Source of the DNA: Streptomyces sp. NBC_00433
Lineage (GTDB): Bacteria; Actinomycetota; Actinomycetes; Streptomycetales; Streptomycetaceae
Assembly: GCA_036015235.1 (NCBI GenBank)
Contig: CP107926.1
Span: forward strand, 7,360,001-7,424,000
Reading direction: 5' to 3'
DNA length: 64,000 bases
Every line of letters begins with the position of its first letter. Within the stretch, counting starts at the first letter, position 1. The notes below the pieces were generated by a model. That model had not been told where the DNA came from. It saw only the letters and a list, made by a program, of their open reading frames with translations, and did not search any database. Below are positions 45,231-53,262 of the stretch, in pieces. The translations under genes were made by a program, and so were the position numbers.

Positions 45231-47420
45231 CTACATGTGCACCCGCGGCAGGGCCCGGTCGAGCCACCGCGGGAACCACCAGTTGGAGCGGCCCATCAGG
45301 AACATCGTGGACGGCACGAGCAGCAGCCGTACGACCGTCGCGTCCAGCACCACGCTGACCGCCAGGCCCAGCGCCAGCATCTTGACCACCACCGTGGGCG
45401 ACACGGTGAAGGACAGGAAGACCGCGGTCATGATGAAGGCCGCGCTGGAGATGACCCGGCCGGTCGCCGACAGGCCCGCGCCCACCGACCTGGTGTTGTC
45501 CGCGGTGCGGTGCCACGCCTCGGAGATCCGCGACAGCAGGAAGATCTCGTAGTCCATCGAGAGCCCGAAGACGATCGCGAACATCATCATCGGCACGTAC
45601 GACTCGATGGGCACCGCCTCGGGCAGCCCCAGCGCTCCGGTCGCCCAGCCCCACTGGAAGACCGCGACCAGCACACCGTAGGAGGCGCCGGTGGTCAGCA
45701 GGTTGAGCACGACCGCCTTGAGCGGGATGACCAGGCTGCGGAAGACCGTCATGAGCAGCAGGAAGGCGGCGAGCAGCACGATGCCGATGATGATCGGCAG
45801 CCGGTCCTTGACCGTGTCGCGGAAGTCGAACTGCGCCGCGGCGGTGCCGGTGACGTAGCCGTGGGCGCCGGTGCCGCGCAGCGCGTCGGACAGCACATGG
45901 CCGGTCAGCGCGTTGAACAGCCCGCCGGTGGCGGCCGACTGGGGATCGCCGGCCGGGGTGACCGTGCCGACCAGCAGCTTGCCGTCGGAGGTCGGCTGCA
46001 GCGCGGTGGCCTCGGCGATGTCCGGGGTGTCCTGCAAGGCCTTGTTCACGTCGTCGGCGATCTGGCTGGCCGGGACCCCCGACTGCGAGACGTCCACGAC
46101 GACGGTGAAGGGCGCGTTGGCGCCGGGGCCGAAGCCGGGGCCCCGGGCGCCGGCGATCAGGTCGAAGGCGATCCGGCTGGTGCTGCCCGACTTCGCGGCG
46201 CCGTCGTCGACATGGCCGAGCCGCATCGAGAACAGCGGCACGGCGAGCACCGCGAGCAGCGCGACCCCGCAGGCCAGGAAGACCGCCGCGTGCCGGGAGA
46301 CCAGCTCCGCGTAGCGGTGCCAGCTGTCGCTGTCGCCCGCGGTCTCGGCGACCGGCCGCCGCCGCACCTTCCAGCGGTCGATGGCGCGGCCGGTCAGCGC
46401 CAGCGCGGCGGGCACCAGGGTCAGCGACGCGGTCGCGGTGATCACCACGGCGATCGTGGCGGCCAGCCCCAGCTTGCCGATGAAGCTCAACCCGCAGGCG
46501 TACAGGCTCATCAGCGCCACCGCGACCGTCGTGGCGGCCACCAGCACGGCGTGGCCGCTGGTGGAGGAGGTGCGCACGACCGCGTCGGCGGGGGAGCGGC
46601 CCTCGATCAGGTCCTGCCGGAAACGGGTCGTCAGGAAGAGGGCGTAGTCGATGCCGACGCCCAGCCCGATCATGGTGGCCAGCGTCGGCGCCGCCGTGGC
46701 GAAGGTCACCACGCCGGCCACGATGCCGACCACGCCGATCCCCACCAGCACGCCGACCAGCGCGGACAGCAGCGGCAGGACGGCGGCCAGCAGACTGCCG
46801 AAGACCAGCAGCAGGATCACCAGGGCCGCGCCGATACCGACCAGTTCGCTGGTCAGGTCGTCGGCCGGGGCGGTGGTGACCTGGTCCAGGCTGCCGCCGT
46901 AGGCGACCTGGACGCCGTCGGACCTGGCGGGCGCGGTCGCCTTGTCGAGCTGGTCGACATAGCCGTGGCCCAGTGCCTTCAGCTGCTCGTCGAAGGTGAC
47001 CGTGCTGTACGCGGTCGCGCCGTCCTTGCCGGTGACCGGGGAGGAGGCGCCGGTGGCGTGCGGCATCGCCTTGAGGCCGGTGATCGCGGAGTCCACCGCC
47101 TGCTGGTGGTCCGCCACCGTGCCGCTGCCGGTGTGGAAGACGACCAGGCCGTTCGGGGCCGCGGCCGCCGGGTCGGACGCGGTGAGCAGGTCGGCGCCGG
47201 TGTCCGACTGGCTGCCGGGAAGGCTGAGCTGGTCGCTGAAGGTCGCCCCGACGATGTGCCGGCCGCCGAGCGCGGCCACCAGCAGCATCAGCCACAGCCC
47301 GATCACCCAGGGCGCGTGCCGGGCGCAGAAGCCGCCGAGCCGGGCGAGCCCGCCGGCGGGGGCGCCGGGCGGTGCCGCGGCATCGGACGCGGGAGCCGGC
47401 GCGGGCGGGACCGACGGCAC
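45231..47420 (-). CDS. MMPL/RND-family membrane transporter
   Basis: A 729-residue polytopic protein with two repeats, each having a membrane helix, a large extracytoplasmic domain (after ALGGRHIVGATFSDQLSLPG and after RLGHVDDGAAKSGSTSR) and a five-to-six helix bundle. GLGVGIDYALFLTTRFRQDL and IVFGLSMDYEIFLLSRISEA hold the proton-relay Asp-Tyr pairs typical of MmpL proteins, which export lipids or hydrophobic compounds using proton flow. GTG 47420 has GGAGG just upstream. Confidence 0.94.
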   Translation of the reverse strand: MPSVPPAPAPASDAAAPPGAPAGGLARLGGFCARHAPWVIGLWLMLLVAALGGRHIVGATFSDQLSLPGSQSDTGADLLTASDPAAAAPNGLVVFHTGSGTVADHQQAVDSAITGLKAMPHATGASSPVTGKDGATAYSTVTFDEQLKALGHGYVDQLDKATAPARSDGVQVAYGGSLDQVTTAPADDLTSELVGIGAALVILLLVFGSLLAAVLPLLSALVGVLVGIGVVGIVAGVVTFATAAPTLATMIGLGVGIDYALFLTTRFRQDLIEGRSPADAVVRTSSTSGHAVLVAATTVAVALMSLYACGLSFIGKLGLAATIAVVITATASLTLVPAALALTGRAIDRWKVRRRPVAETAGDSDSWHRYAELVSRHAAVFLACGVALLAVLAVPLFSMRLGHVDDGAAKSGSTSRIAFDLIAGARGPGFGPGANAPFTVVVDVSQSGVPASQIADDVNKALQDTPDIAEATALQPTSDGKLLVGTVTPAGDPQSAATGGLFNALTGHVLSDALRGTGAHGYVTGTAAAQFDFRDTVKDRLPIIIGIVLLAAFLLLMTVFRSLVIPLKAVVLNLLTTGASYGVLVAVFQWGWATGALGLPEAVPIESYVPMMMFAIVFGLSMDYEIFLLSRISEAWHRTADNTRSVGAGLSATGRVISSAAFIMTAVFLSFTVSPTVVVKMLALGLAVSVVLDATVVRLLLVPSTMFLMGRSNWWFPRWLDRALPRVHM

Positions 47421-47598
47421 GGGGCCTCCAGAAGACGGTCGGAAATGTCCCGAGTCTTGCGGAAACCGGAGGGAGGACGTGGCCGACAGGCCGTGCGGTC
47501 GAGGGGCGCGTGGCCGGGGGGCCGTGCGGTCGGGGGCGCGCGGACGCGCCGGGCAGGACTCCCACCGGCCGCGGTGGGCGGTCCGGTGAGAGCCCTGC

Positions 47599-48042
47599 TC
47601 AGTTCTGGTTGAAGAAGCCGTCGCCGCCGCGGCGGGAGTCGGCGTTGAGCACCGAGTAGTCGGCGGGGGTCAGCAGGAAGACCCGGGTCGCGACCCGCTC
47701 GATGGAGCCGCGCAGGCCGAAGGTGAGGCCGGCGGCGAAGTCGACCACGCGCTTGGCGTCCGCCGACTCCATGCCCGTGAGGTTGACGATCACCGGCACG
47801 CCGTCGCGGAAGAGCTCACCGATACCGCGTGCGTCCCGGAAGCCGTCCGGGGTGACGGTGGCGATCCGATGACCCTGCTCCTGCGCGGACTCGGTGGCGA
47901 CCCGCACCCGCGGATCGGTCACCCAGGTCTCGGCACGCTCGGAGCCCTCGCCGTAGTCGGCGTACTCCTCGTCGTAATAACCCTCGCCACCGTTGTCGTC
48001 GACGAGGCCCAGCCAGGCACTCGCCCGTCGAACCGATCCCAT
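47599..48042 (-). CDS. sflA: SepF-like cell-division protein SflA
   Basis: A 147-residue SepF-family protein. A flexible acidic linker (NGGEGYYDEEYADYGEGSER) precedes the SepF core (ELFRDGVPVIVNLTGMESAD then AKRVVDFAAGLTFGLRGSIE) and the C-terminal RVFLLTPADYSVLNADSRRG. SepF proteins bind the C-terminus of FtsZ; S. coelicolor has a main SepF plus SepF-like SflA and SflB, of which SflA lies in this part of the genome (from memory). The MGSVRRASAWLGL start lacks an obvious amphipathic membrane anchor. GAGGAGG precedes ATG 48042. Confidence 0.87.
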   Translation of the reverse strand: MGSVRRASAWLGLVDDNGGEGYYDEEYADYGEGSERAETWVTDPRVRVATESAQEQGHRIATVTPDGFRDARGIGELFRDGVPVIVNLTGMESADAKRVVDFAAGLTFGLRGSIERVATRVFLLTPADYSVLNADSRRGGDGFFNQN

Positions 48043-48416
48043 GGACGCCTCCTCTCTCACACGCGGTCAGTACCGTCCGTCCGCAAGTCCTATCGTCGTG
48101 CATGATGTGGATGGCGCGCCAAGCGGATAGCCGCCACTCAGGCGAGTTGTGACGGTACTGGCACACACGATAGTGGCGTACCGTCAGCCCGCCGGAGGTG
48201 TAGGGAAGGTGACGATCCGATGGGAACGCATTTCACGTCCGGGTGACGACCAGGGCCGTACGGCCCTGCGCAGACCGTCTGCCCAGCCGTGCAGGTACCC
48301 ATCATGCATTCCCTGACGATGATCCGACAGGCGATAACATGACCGGCTGTCGGTTGAACGAGTTTCGGCGTGACCCGCGGGAATTACGGGACGCGCGGGG
48401 TCCCCGGGGGGAATGA
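48043..48416. promoter_or_regulatory. Divergent promoter region with CCGACAG/CTGTCGG inverted repeat
   Basis: About 370 bases. CCGACAG (48324-48330) and CTGTCGG (48347-48353) are 16 bases apart and enclose GATAAC, a good -10 hexamer for the DUF5685 gene. The arms could be an operator, though no regulator is adjacent. Nothing else convincing is seen. Confidence 0.45.
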
Positions 48417-49655
48417 ATGTTCGGCATCATCAGGCCGTGCCGCCACCGAATGTCGGAGGGAATGGCCGCATCCTGGCTCGCGCATCTGTGCGGGCTGTGC
48501 CTCGCGCTGCGGGACGGGCACGGCCAGGTCGCGAGAATCGCCACCAATTACGACGGCCTGATCATCTCGGTCCTGGTCGAGGCGCAGACCGCCGCGACCG
48601 CGGACCTGCGCAGGACCGCGGGGCCGTGCCCGCTGCGCGGCATGCGGACCGCGCCGGTCGCCACCGGCGAGGGCGCGCGGCTCGCCGCCGCGGTGTCGCT
48701 GGTGCTCGCGTCGGCGAAGATGCGCGACCACGTCGAGGACCGGGACGGCGCCTACGGGCGGCGCCCGGTCGCCGCCGCGGCCCGCGGGGTGGCCCGCCGC
48801 TGGGACCGGGCGGGTGCGCGGACCGGCGGGGACCTCGGCTTCGACACCGCGGTGCTGGTCGACGCGGTCGGCAGGCAGGGCGCGGTCGAGGCGGCGGCCG
48901 GCGCGGGCACCCCGCTGATCGCCGTCACCGAGCCCACCGAGACCGCCACCGCCGCGGCCTTCGCGCACACCGCCGTCCTCGCGGGCCGCCCCGCCAACAA
49001 GGCGCCTCTTGAGGAGGCGGGCCGCCTCTTCGGCCGGCTCGCCCACCTGCTGGACGCGGTCGAGGACCTGGCGCAGGACACCCGCTCCGGCGCCTGGAAT
49101 CCGCTCACCGCGACCGGCACCGACCTCACCGAGGCCCGCCGGCTCTGCGACGACGCGCTGCACGGCATACGACTGGCCCTGCGCGACGCCGACTTCGCGG
49201 GCCCGGCGTCGGGCGGGCTGGCCCACGTACTGCTGGTCCACGAACTGGGCCGCTCGGTGGACCGCGTCTTCGGCGCCGGGGGCTGCACGCACGCGCCGCA
49301 GCCCGGCGCCGCGGTCCAGGGCGGCGGCAACCCCTTCGGCGGGAACCCGTTCGCGCCGGGTGCTCCCGGCCAGAGCCCCTACGCCCCCGGCGGCCCCGAC
49401 CACGGCTTCCCCGGCGGCTTCCCGCCGCCCGAGCCGCCGCGCCCGCGCCGCGGGCTGCTCGCCGGCTGCGCGGTCTTCGCGGGCCTGTGCTGCACCTGCC
49501 GGCTGTGCTGCGCCGAGCACGAGAACCCGTGGAGCAGGGAGCGCAAGGACCCCTGGTGCGACGACTGCGACTGCGACGGCTGTGACGACTGCTGCAACTG
49601 CTGCAACTGCTGTGATGGGTGCGACGGTTGCGACTGCTGCGATTGCAGCTGCTGA
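48417..49655 (+). CDS. DUF5685 protein with cysteine-rich C-terminal tail
   Basis: A 412-residue protein of uncharacterised family DUF5685. The N-terminus has conserved Cys/His (RPCRHRM, then LAHLCGLCLALRDGHGQ and AGPCPLRG), suggesting a metal site. The middle is helical, followed by a Gly/Pro linker (FGGNPFAPGAPGQSPYAPGG). The last 60 residues hold LLAGCAVFAGLCCTCRLCC and then a run of Cys/Asp pairs (DDCDCDGCDDCCNCCNCC onward), more than twenty cysteines in total. Such a tail could bind metal or sit near the membrane after a short hydrophobic stretch. ATG 48417 lies behind GGGGGG. Confidence 0.82.
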   Translation: MFGIIRPCRHRMSEGMAASWLAHLCGLCLALRDGHGQVARIATNYDGLIISVLVEAQTAATADLRRTAGPCPLRGMRTAPVATGEGARLAAAVSLVLASAKMRDHVEDRDGAYGRRPVAAAARGVARRWDRAGARTGGDLGFDTAVLVDAVGRQGAVEAAAGAGTPLIAVTEPTETATAAAFAHTAVLAGRPANKAPLEEAGRLFGRLAHLLDAVEDLAQDTRSGAWNPLTATGTDLTEARRLCDDALHGIRLALRDADFAGPASGGLAHVLLVHELGRSVDRVFGAGGCTHAPQPGAAVQGGGNPFGGNPFAPGAPGQSPYAPGGPDHGFPGGFPPPEPPRPRRGLLAGCAVFAGLCCTCRLCCAEHENPWSRERKDPWCDDCDCDGCDDCCNCCNCCDGCDGCDCCDCSC

Positions 49656-49780
49656 ACCGGCCGCGGAACCGCTCGGCGAGCAGGGTCCACGGGGATGTCA
49701 CACCGTGCGGGGAGCCCGAGGGAGGGGCGGGGAAAGGCGAAGCATGCGTGTGTGAAGGCCGGACGATCCGTCGAGGCGGG

Positions 49781-49858
49781 TCAGCGACCGCAACACGAGG
49801 CCGACCACACCCGACCGAAGTCGATGTGGTCGCGGGTGACGAGCCGACAGCTGCGCAT
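49781..49858 (-). CDS. Cysteine-type leader peptide ORF, apparently orphaned
   Basis: A 25-codon frame on the minus strand: MRSCRLVTRDHIDFG, then RVWSASCCGR and TGA. It follows the pattern L-V-[ST]-R-x-H-[IV]-D-[FL]-x-R-[VM]-x-S-A-x-C of the tiny leader peptides that precede sulfur and cysteine genes in streptomycetes and mycobacteria (pattern from memory), where cysteine codons near the end allow attenuation by charged tRNA-Cys. TTGACG at 49889-49894 could be a -35, with the ORF leaderless. No sulfur gene follows on the minus strand: the next feature is the DUF5685 gene on the opposite strand. Confidence 0.65.
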   Translation of the reverse strand: MRSCRLVTRDHIDFGRVWSASCCGR

Positions 49859-49930
49859 GCCCACAGTGCAGCAGCAGCCCCCGCGATCCGTCAACCGCGG
49901 TGAGACGCGCTGTCCACGGGCTGGACATGC

Positions 49931-49961
49931 TTGACAGCGGGTGTCGGCGGCGGCTTAGCCT
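49931..49961 (+). promoter_or_regulatory. Promoter of the luciferase-like gene pair
   Basis: TTGACA followed after 18-19 bases by TTAGCCT gives a near-consensus vegetative promoter (TTGACN, TANNNT). It lies about 100 bases before the ATG at 50058. The rest of 49656-50057 carries only the leader-peptide ORF. Confidence 0.6.
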
Positions 49962-50057
49962 TCGGTGAAGCCCCTGGTGGCCCAGTCGCGTTGAGGGACG
50001 CGGCGGCTGTGTGAAGGCACCACCCGTGCCACTTCCGCGTGTCGACGGAGCCTTCGC

Positions 50058-51053
50058 ATGCCTGCCCACTCGTATCCCTCCGCACCCGTCTCCTTCCCCG
50101 CAGCCGCGCCGGGCCGCCCCCGCCGCACCCTGCACCTGGCCGCCGCGATCGGCGGCGGGCCCGCGGGCCACGGGGCCGCCTGCTACCGGGACCTCGCCCG
50201 GCTCGCCGAGGGCGGCGGCCTGGACTTCGTCACGCTGGAGCTGGGGCCCGCCGACGGCGCGGGGCCGCTGGACGCGCTCGCGCTGCTCGCCGGGGTGGCG
50301 CCCGCGACCGGCAGGATAGGCATCGTGCCCGCCGTGTCCGCGGGCGGCGCCGAGTCCTTCGACGTCGCCGTGGCCGTGGCCACCCTGGACTGGGTCAGCC
50401 GCGGCCGGGCCGGCTGGCGGCTCGCGGTGCCGGGGCCGCCCGCGGGGCCCAGAAGACGCGGGCGGCAGCCGGAGCGGCCGGCCGCGGTGTGGCGGGCGGC
50501 CGGCGACACCGCGGCCGCGGTCACCGGGACGTGGCGCGGGCTGTCGCCGACCGCCCCGGTCACCGTGCTCGACGCGACCGAGCCCGCCGCCCGCGGCCTG
50601 GCGGCCCGATACGCCGACGTCGCCGTCGTGCGCACGGCCCGGCCCGAGCGCGCCGGGCTGGTCAGGGCCGAACTCCACGGGCTCGCCGCCGAGGCGGGCC
50701 GCGACCCGGACCGGCTGCTGGTGCTCGCCGAGATGTCGGTGGACCTCGGCGGCGGCGAGGTCGGCGCGGAGCCCGGCGCCGAGATCGCGCTGCTGGCCGA
50801 CCCCGCGGGCGGCGTGCTCTTCCGCGGCGGCCCGGTCGACCTCGCCGAGCTGATCGCGGACTGGCAGCGGCAGGGCGCGGTCGACGGCTTCCACGTCCGC
50901 CCGGTCCGGCCCGCGCGCGACCTGGAGCGCTTCGTCAACGGCACGGCCGCGCTGCTCCAGCACCGCGGCCTCTTCCGCTCCTTCCACCCCGGGGCGACCC
51001 TGCGCGAACACCTCGGCCTGCACCGCCCCGCGCGCCGCGGGGTGCCGTCGTGA
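50058..51053 (+). CDS. Luciferase-like (LLM) flavin-dependent oxidoreductase, shortened
   Basis: A 331-residue protein resembling the NtaA/SnaA/DszA group of FMN-dependent monooxygenases. Family features are RTLHLAAAIGGGPAG, RDLARLAEGGGLDFVTLELG, RIGIVPAVSAGGAESFDVAV then ATLDWVSRGRAGWRL, and the C-terminal VDGFHVRPV and RGLFRSFHPGATLREHLGLH. Family members are usually over 400 residues, and internal parts are missing here, so activity is doubtful. GGAG precedes ATG 50058. The end overlaps the following gene by four bases. Confidence 0.8.
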   Translation: MPAHSYPSAPVSFPAAAPGRPRRTLHLAAAIGGGPAGHGAACYRDLARLAEGGGLDFVTLELGPADGAGPLDALALLAGVAPATGRIGIVPAVSAGGAESFDVAVAVATLDWVSRGRAGWRLAVPGPPAGPRRRGRQPERPAAVWRAAGDTAAAVTGTWRGLSPTAPVTVLDATEPAARGLAARYADVAVVRTARPERAGLVRAELHGLAAEAGRDPDRLLVLAEMSVDLGGGEVGAEPGAEIALLADPAGGVLFRGGPVDLAELIADWQRQGAVDGFHVRPVRPARDLERFVNGTAALLQHRGLFRSFHPGATLREHLGLHRPARRGVPS

Positions 51054-51853
51054 CCGCGGACCGGGCGCCCGCCGCGACACGGCAGCTGCACCTCGCCGTC
51101 CAGCTGCCCGGCGCCGGCGGGGAAGGGGGGCCGTGGCCCGACTTCGACACCTGCGCCGCGCTGGCCAGGGCCGCGGAGCGCGGCCTGTTCGACTTCCTGC
51201 TGCTCACCGGCGGCGCCCGGACCGGTGGCGCCCGGCCCGCCGCGTACGGCACCGGTACCGCGAACGACGGGTGGGCGGGGCCGGAGAGCAGCGGCCCGGA
51301 ACCCGTCACCGTGCTGCACGCGCTGGCCGCCGTCACCAGCAGGATCGGCCTGGCCGTGGCGGTCCCGGTGGCGGCCGCCGGCCGTGAGCCGTACGACCTG
51401 GCCCGCAGGATCGCCGGGCTCGACCGGGCCAGCGGCGGGCGCGCGGGCGGCCCGCCGGGGCGGTTCGGCGAACCGGCGGGTCCGCAGGGGCGGCCGGTCG
51501 CACTGGCCTTCGGCGGTACGGCCGAGGTGGTGATCACCGGGCTCGGCGGCCTCGTGTCCGCCGCCCGGCGCGGCGCCCGGCGGGCGCGGGTGCTGTCCCG
51601 CCTCGACCTGGCCGCGGGCGCCGCCGCCACAGCGGCTGCGGCACGCGACCTCGCCGACCGCCTGCACGCGCAGGTGCAGAGCGCCGCCACGGACGGCTTC
51701 GTCCTGCGCCCCGACCCGTCGGCCGGGGGCCGCGGCCTGGACGCGTTCGTCGAGCGGGTGGTGCCGCTGCTCCAGCAGCGCGGGTCGCTGCGCACGGCGT
51801 ACGCGGGGACCACGCTGCGGGACCACCTGGGGCTGCCCCGGCCGGTGGGTTAG
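51050..51853 (+). CDS. Second luciferase-like protein, strongly shortened
   Basis: A 267-residue paralogue of the preceding gene: RQLHLAVQLPGAGGEGGPWP, RAAERGLFDFLLLTGGARTG, VTVLHALAAVTSRIGLAVAV, then the family end TDGFVLRPDPSAGG and RGSLRTAYAGTTLRDHLGL. About 150 residues typical of the group, including most of the flavin-binding middle, are gone (DRASGGRAGGPPGRFG sits where the barrel centre would be). It may be decaying yet keeps an open frame with normal codon use. GTG 51050 overlaps the previous stop. Confidence 0.75.
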   Translation: MTADRAPAATRQLHLAVQLPGAGGEGGPWPDFDTCAALARAAERGLFDFLLLTGGARTGGARPAAYGTGTANDGWAGPESSGPEPVTVLHALAAVTSRIGLAVAVPVAAAGREPYDLARRIAGLDRASGGRAGGPPGRFGEPAGPQGRPVALAFGGTAEVVITGLGGLVSAARRGARRARVLSRLDLAAGAAATAAAARDLADRLHAQVQSAATDGFVLRPDPSAGGRGLDAFVERVVPLLQQRGSLRTAYAGTTLRDHLGLPRPVG

Positions 51854-52102
51854 CGGCCCCAGGGGGCGGCCCCGGGGCGCGTGCCCGAACCGGCGTCATA
51901 TGCCGGTACGCCCGGCGCACTTGGGGCCGCCGGGGCGCGTGTGTTTCCAGGAGGTTGCCGGTGCTCTGGCCCTCTTGTGTGTTCCCTGTGAGGCCTGAAT
52001 ACTCCCATGAGTGCCCGTCAGGCTTGATGTGGCGTTCATTTATCGGTACCCGCCTGACTGTACATCGACAAAATTCCCCCTCCACCCCCACAGGAGGAAC
52101 GA

Positions 52103-53137
52103 GTGAAGTCCACCCGACGCATACAACTCCTCGCCGTCACCACCGGCATGCTCGCCGCGACCGCGTTCGCCCTTCCGTCCGCCAACGCCACCCAGGCCGC
52201 AGGCAGCGCGAAGGCGACCCCGGAAGCGGCGGCGTCGCTCGCCGCCCACCTCGGTGCCGACCGCACCGCGGGCACGTACGTCGACAGCGCCACCGGCACC
52301 TCCGTCGTCAACGTCACCACCACGGCCGCGGCCGACGCCGTCCGCGCCGCGGGCGCCACCCCCCGGCTCGTCACCCACAGCGCCGCCCAGCTCACCAAGG
52401 CCGGCGACGCCACCAGGGCCGCCGACATCGCGGGCACCGCCTGGTCGGTCGACCCGCGCAGCAACACCCTGGAGATCAGCGCCGACAGCCGGGTGACCAC
52501 CGCCCAGCTGGCCGCGCTCACCAAGTCCACCGCGTCCTACGGCGACGCCGTCCACATCACCCGGGTGTCCGGCACGTTCAGCAAGCTGCTGTCCGGCGGC
52601 GACCCCGTCCTCACCACGCAGTGGCGCTGCTCGGTCGGCTTCAACGTCCGCAGCGGCAGCACCTACTACTTCCTGACCGCGGGCCACTGCACCCAGGGCC
52701 TCCCGGCCTACTACACCAGCTCGGGGACGTACATCGGCCCGACGGTCGGCACCAGCTTCCCCGGCAACGACTACGGCATCGTCCGCTACGACAGCTCCGT
52801 CGCCCATGACGGCACCGTCGGCAGCCAGGACATCACCAGCGCCGCGAACGCCTTCGTCGGCGAGGCCGTCAAGCGCCGCGGTTCCACCACCGGCATCCAC
52901 AGCGGCACCGTCCAGGCGCTCAACGCCACCGTCAACTACGGCGCCGACGGGATCGTGTCCGGCCTGATCAAGACCAACGTCTGCGCCGAGCCCGGCGACA
53001 GCGGCGGCTCCCTCTACGACGGCACCAAGGCCATCGGCCTGACCTCCGGCGGCAGCGGCAACTGCTCCTCCGGCGGCACGACCTACTTCCAGCCGGTCAC
53101 CGAGGCACTCAGCGCGTACGGCGTCAGCGTCTTCTGA
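52103..53137 (+). CDS. Secreted S1-family serine protease (streptogrisin-like)
   Basis: A 344-residue preproprotease. The signal peptide MKSTRRIQLLAVTTGMLAAT (to ANA) is followed by a propeptide of about 130 residues with alpha-lytic-type pro domain (DPRSNTLEISADSRVTTAQL) and a chymotrypsin-fold catalytic domain: His in FLTAGHCTQG, Asp in GNDYGIVRYD, Ser in CAEPGDSGGSLYDG. Paired Cys (RCSVGF/GHC and NVCAE/GNC) form the usual disulfides. GTG 52103 follows AGGAGGA. Confidence 0.95.
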   Translation: MKSTRRIQLLAVTTGMLAATAFALPSANATQAAGSAKATPEAAASLAAHLGADRTAGTYVDSATGTSVVNVTTTAAADAVRAAGATPRLVTHSAAQLTKAGDATRAADIAGTAWSVDPRSNTLEISADSRVTTAQLAALTKSTASYGDAVHITRVSGTFSKLLSGGDPVLTTQWRCSVGFNVRSGSTYYFLTAGHCTQGLPAYYTSSGTYIGPTVGTSFPGNDYGIVRYDSSVAHDGTVGSQDITSAANAFVGEAVKRRGSTTGIHSGTVQALNATVNYGADGIVSGLIKTNVCAEPGDSGGSLYDGTKAIGLTSGGSGNCSSGGTTYFQPVTEALSAYGVSVF

Positions 53138-53166
53138 CCCGGCCCCGCCTGCCCGCTGCCCACCCG

Positions 53167-53198
53167 CGCCCCCGCCGTACGGCCGTACGGCGGGGGCG
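53167..53198. terminator. Perfect 32-bp palindrome after the protease gene
   Basis: CGCCCCCGCCGTACGG is followed directly by its exact reverse complement CCGTACGGCGGGGGCG, with no loop bases between. It lies 30 bases after the protease stop and is most simply its terminator; no U-tract follows. Confidence 0.75.
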
Positions 53199-53262
53199 TA
53201 CGGCTGCTGCCCCGCCGCGCTTGCGGTCAGTACCTGTCCGCGACCGCTGGCACACTGGCGGC

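Noticed and set aside
49126..49701. Ser/Arg-rich minus-strand ORF opposite the cysteine tail
   Set aside because: It is a shadow of the Cys/Asp codons. I considered it as the gene behind the leader peptide, but it has no sulfur-family similarity.
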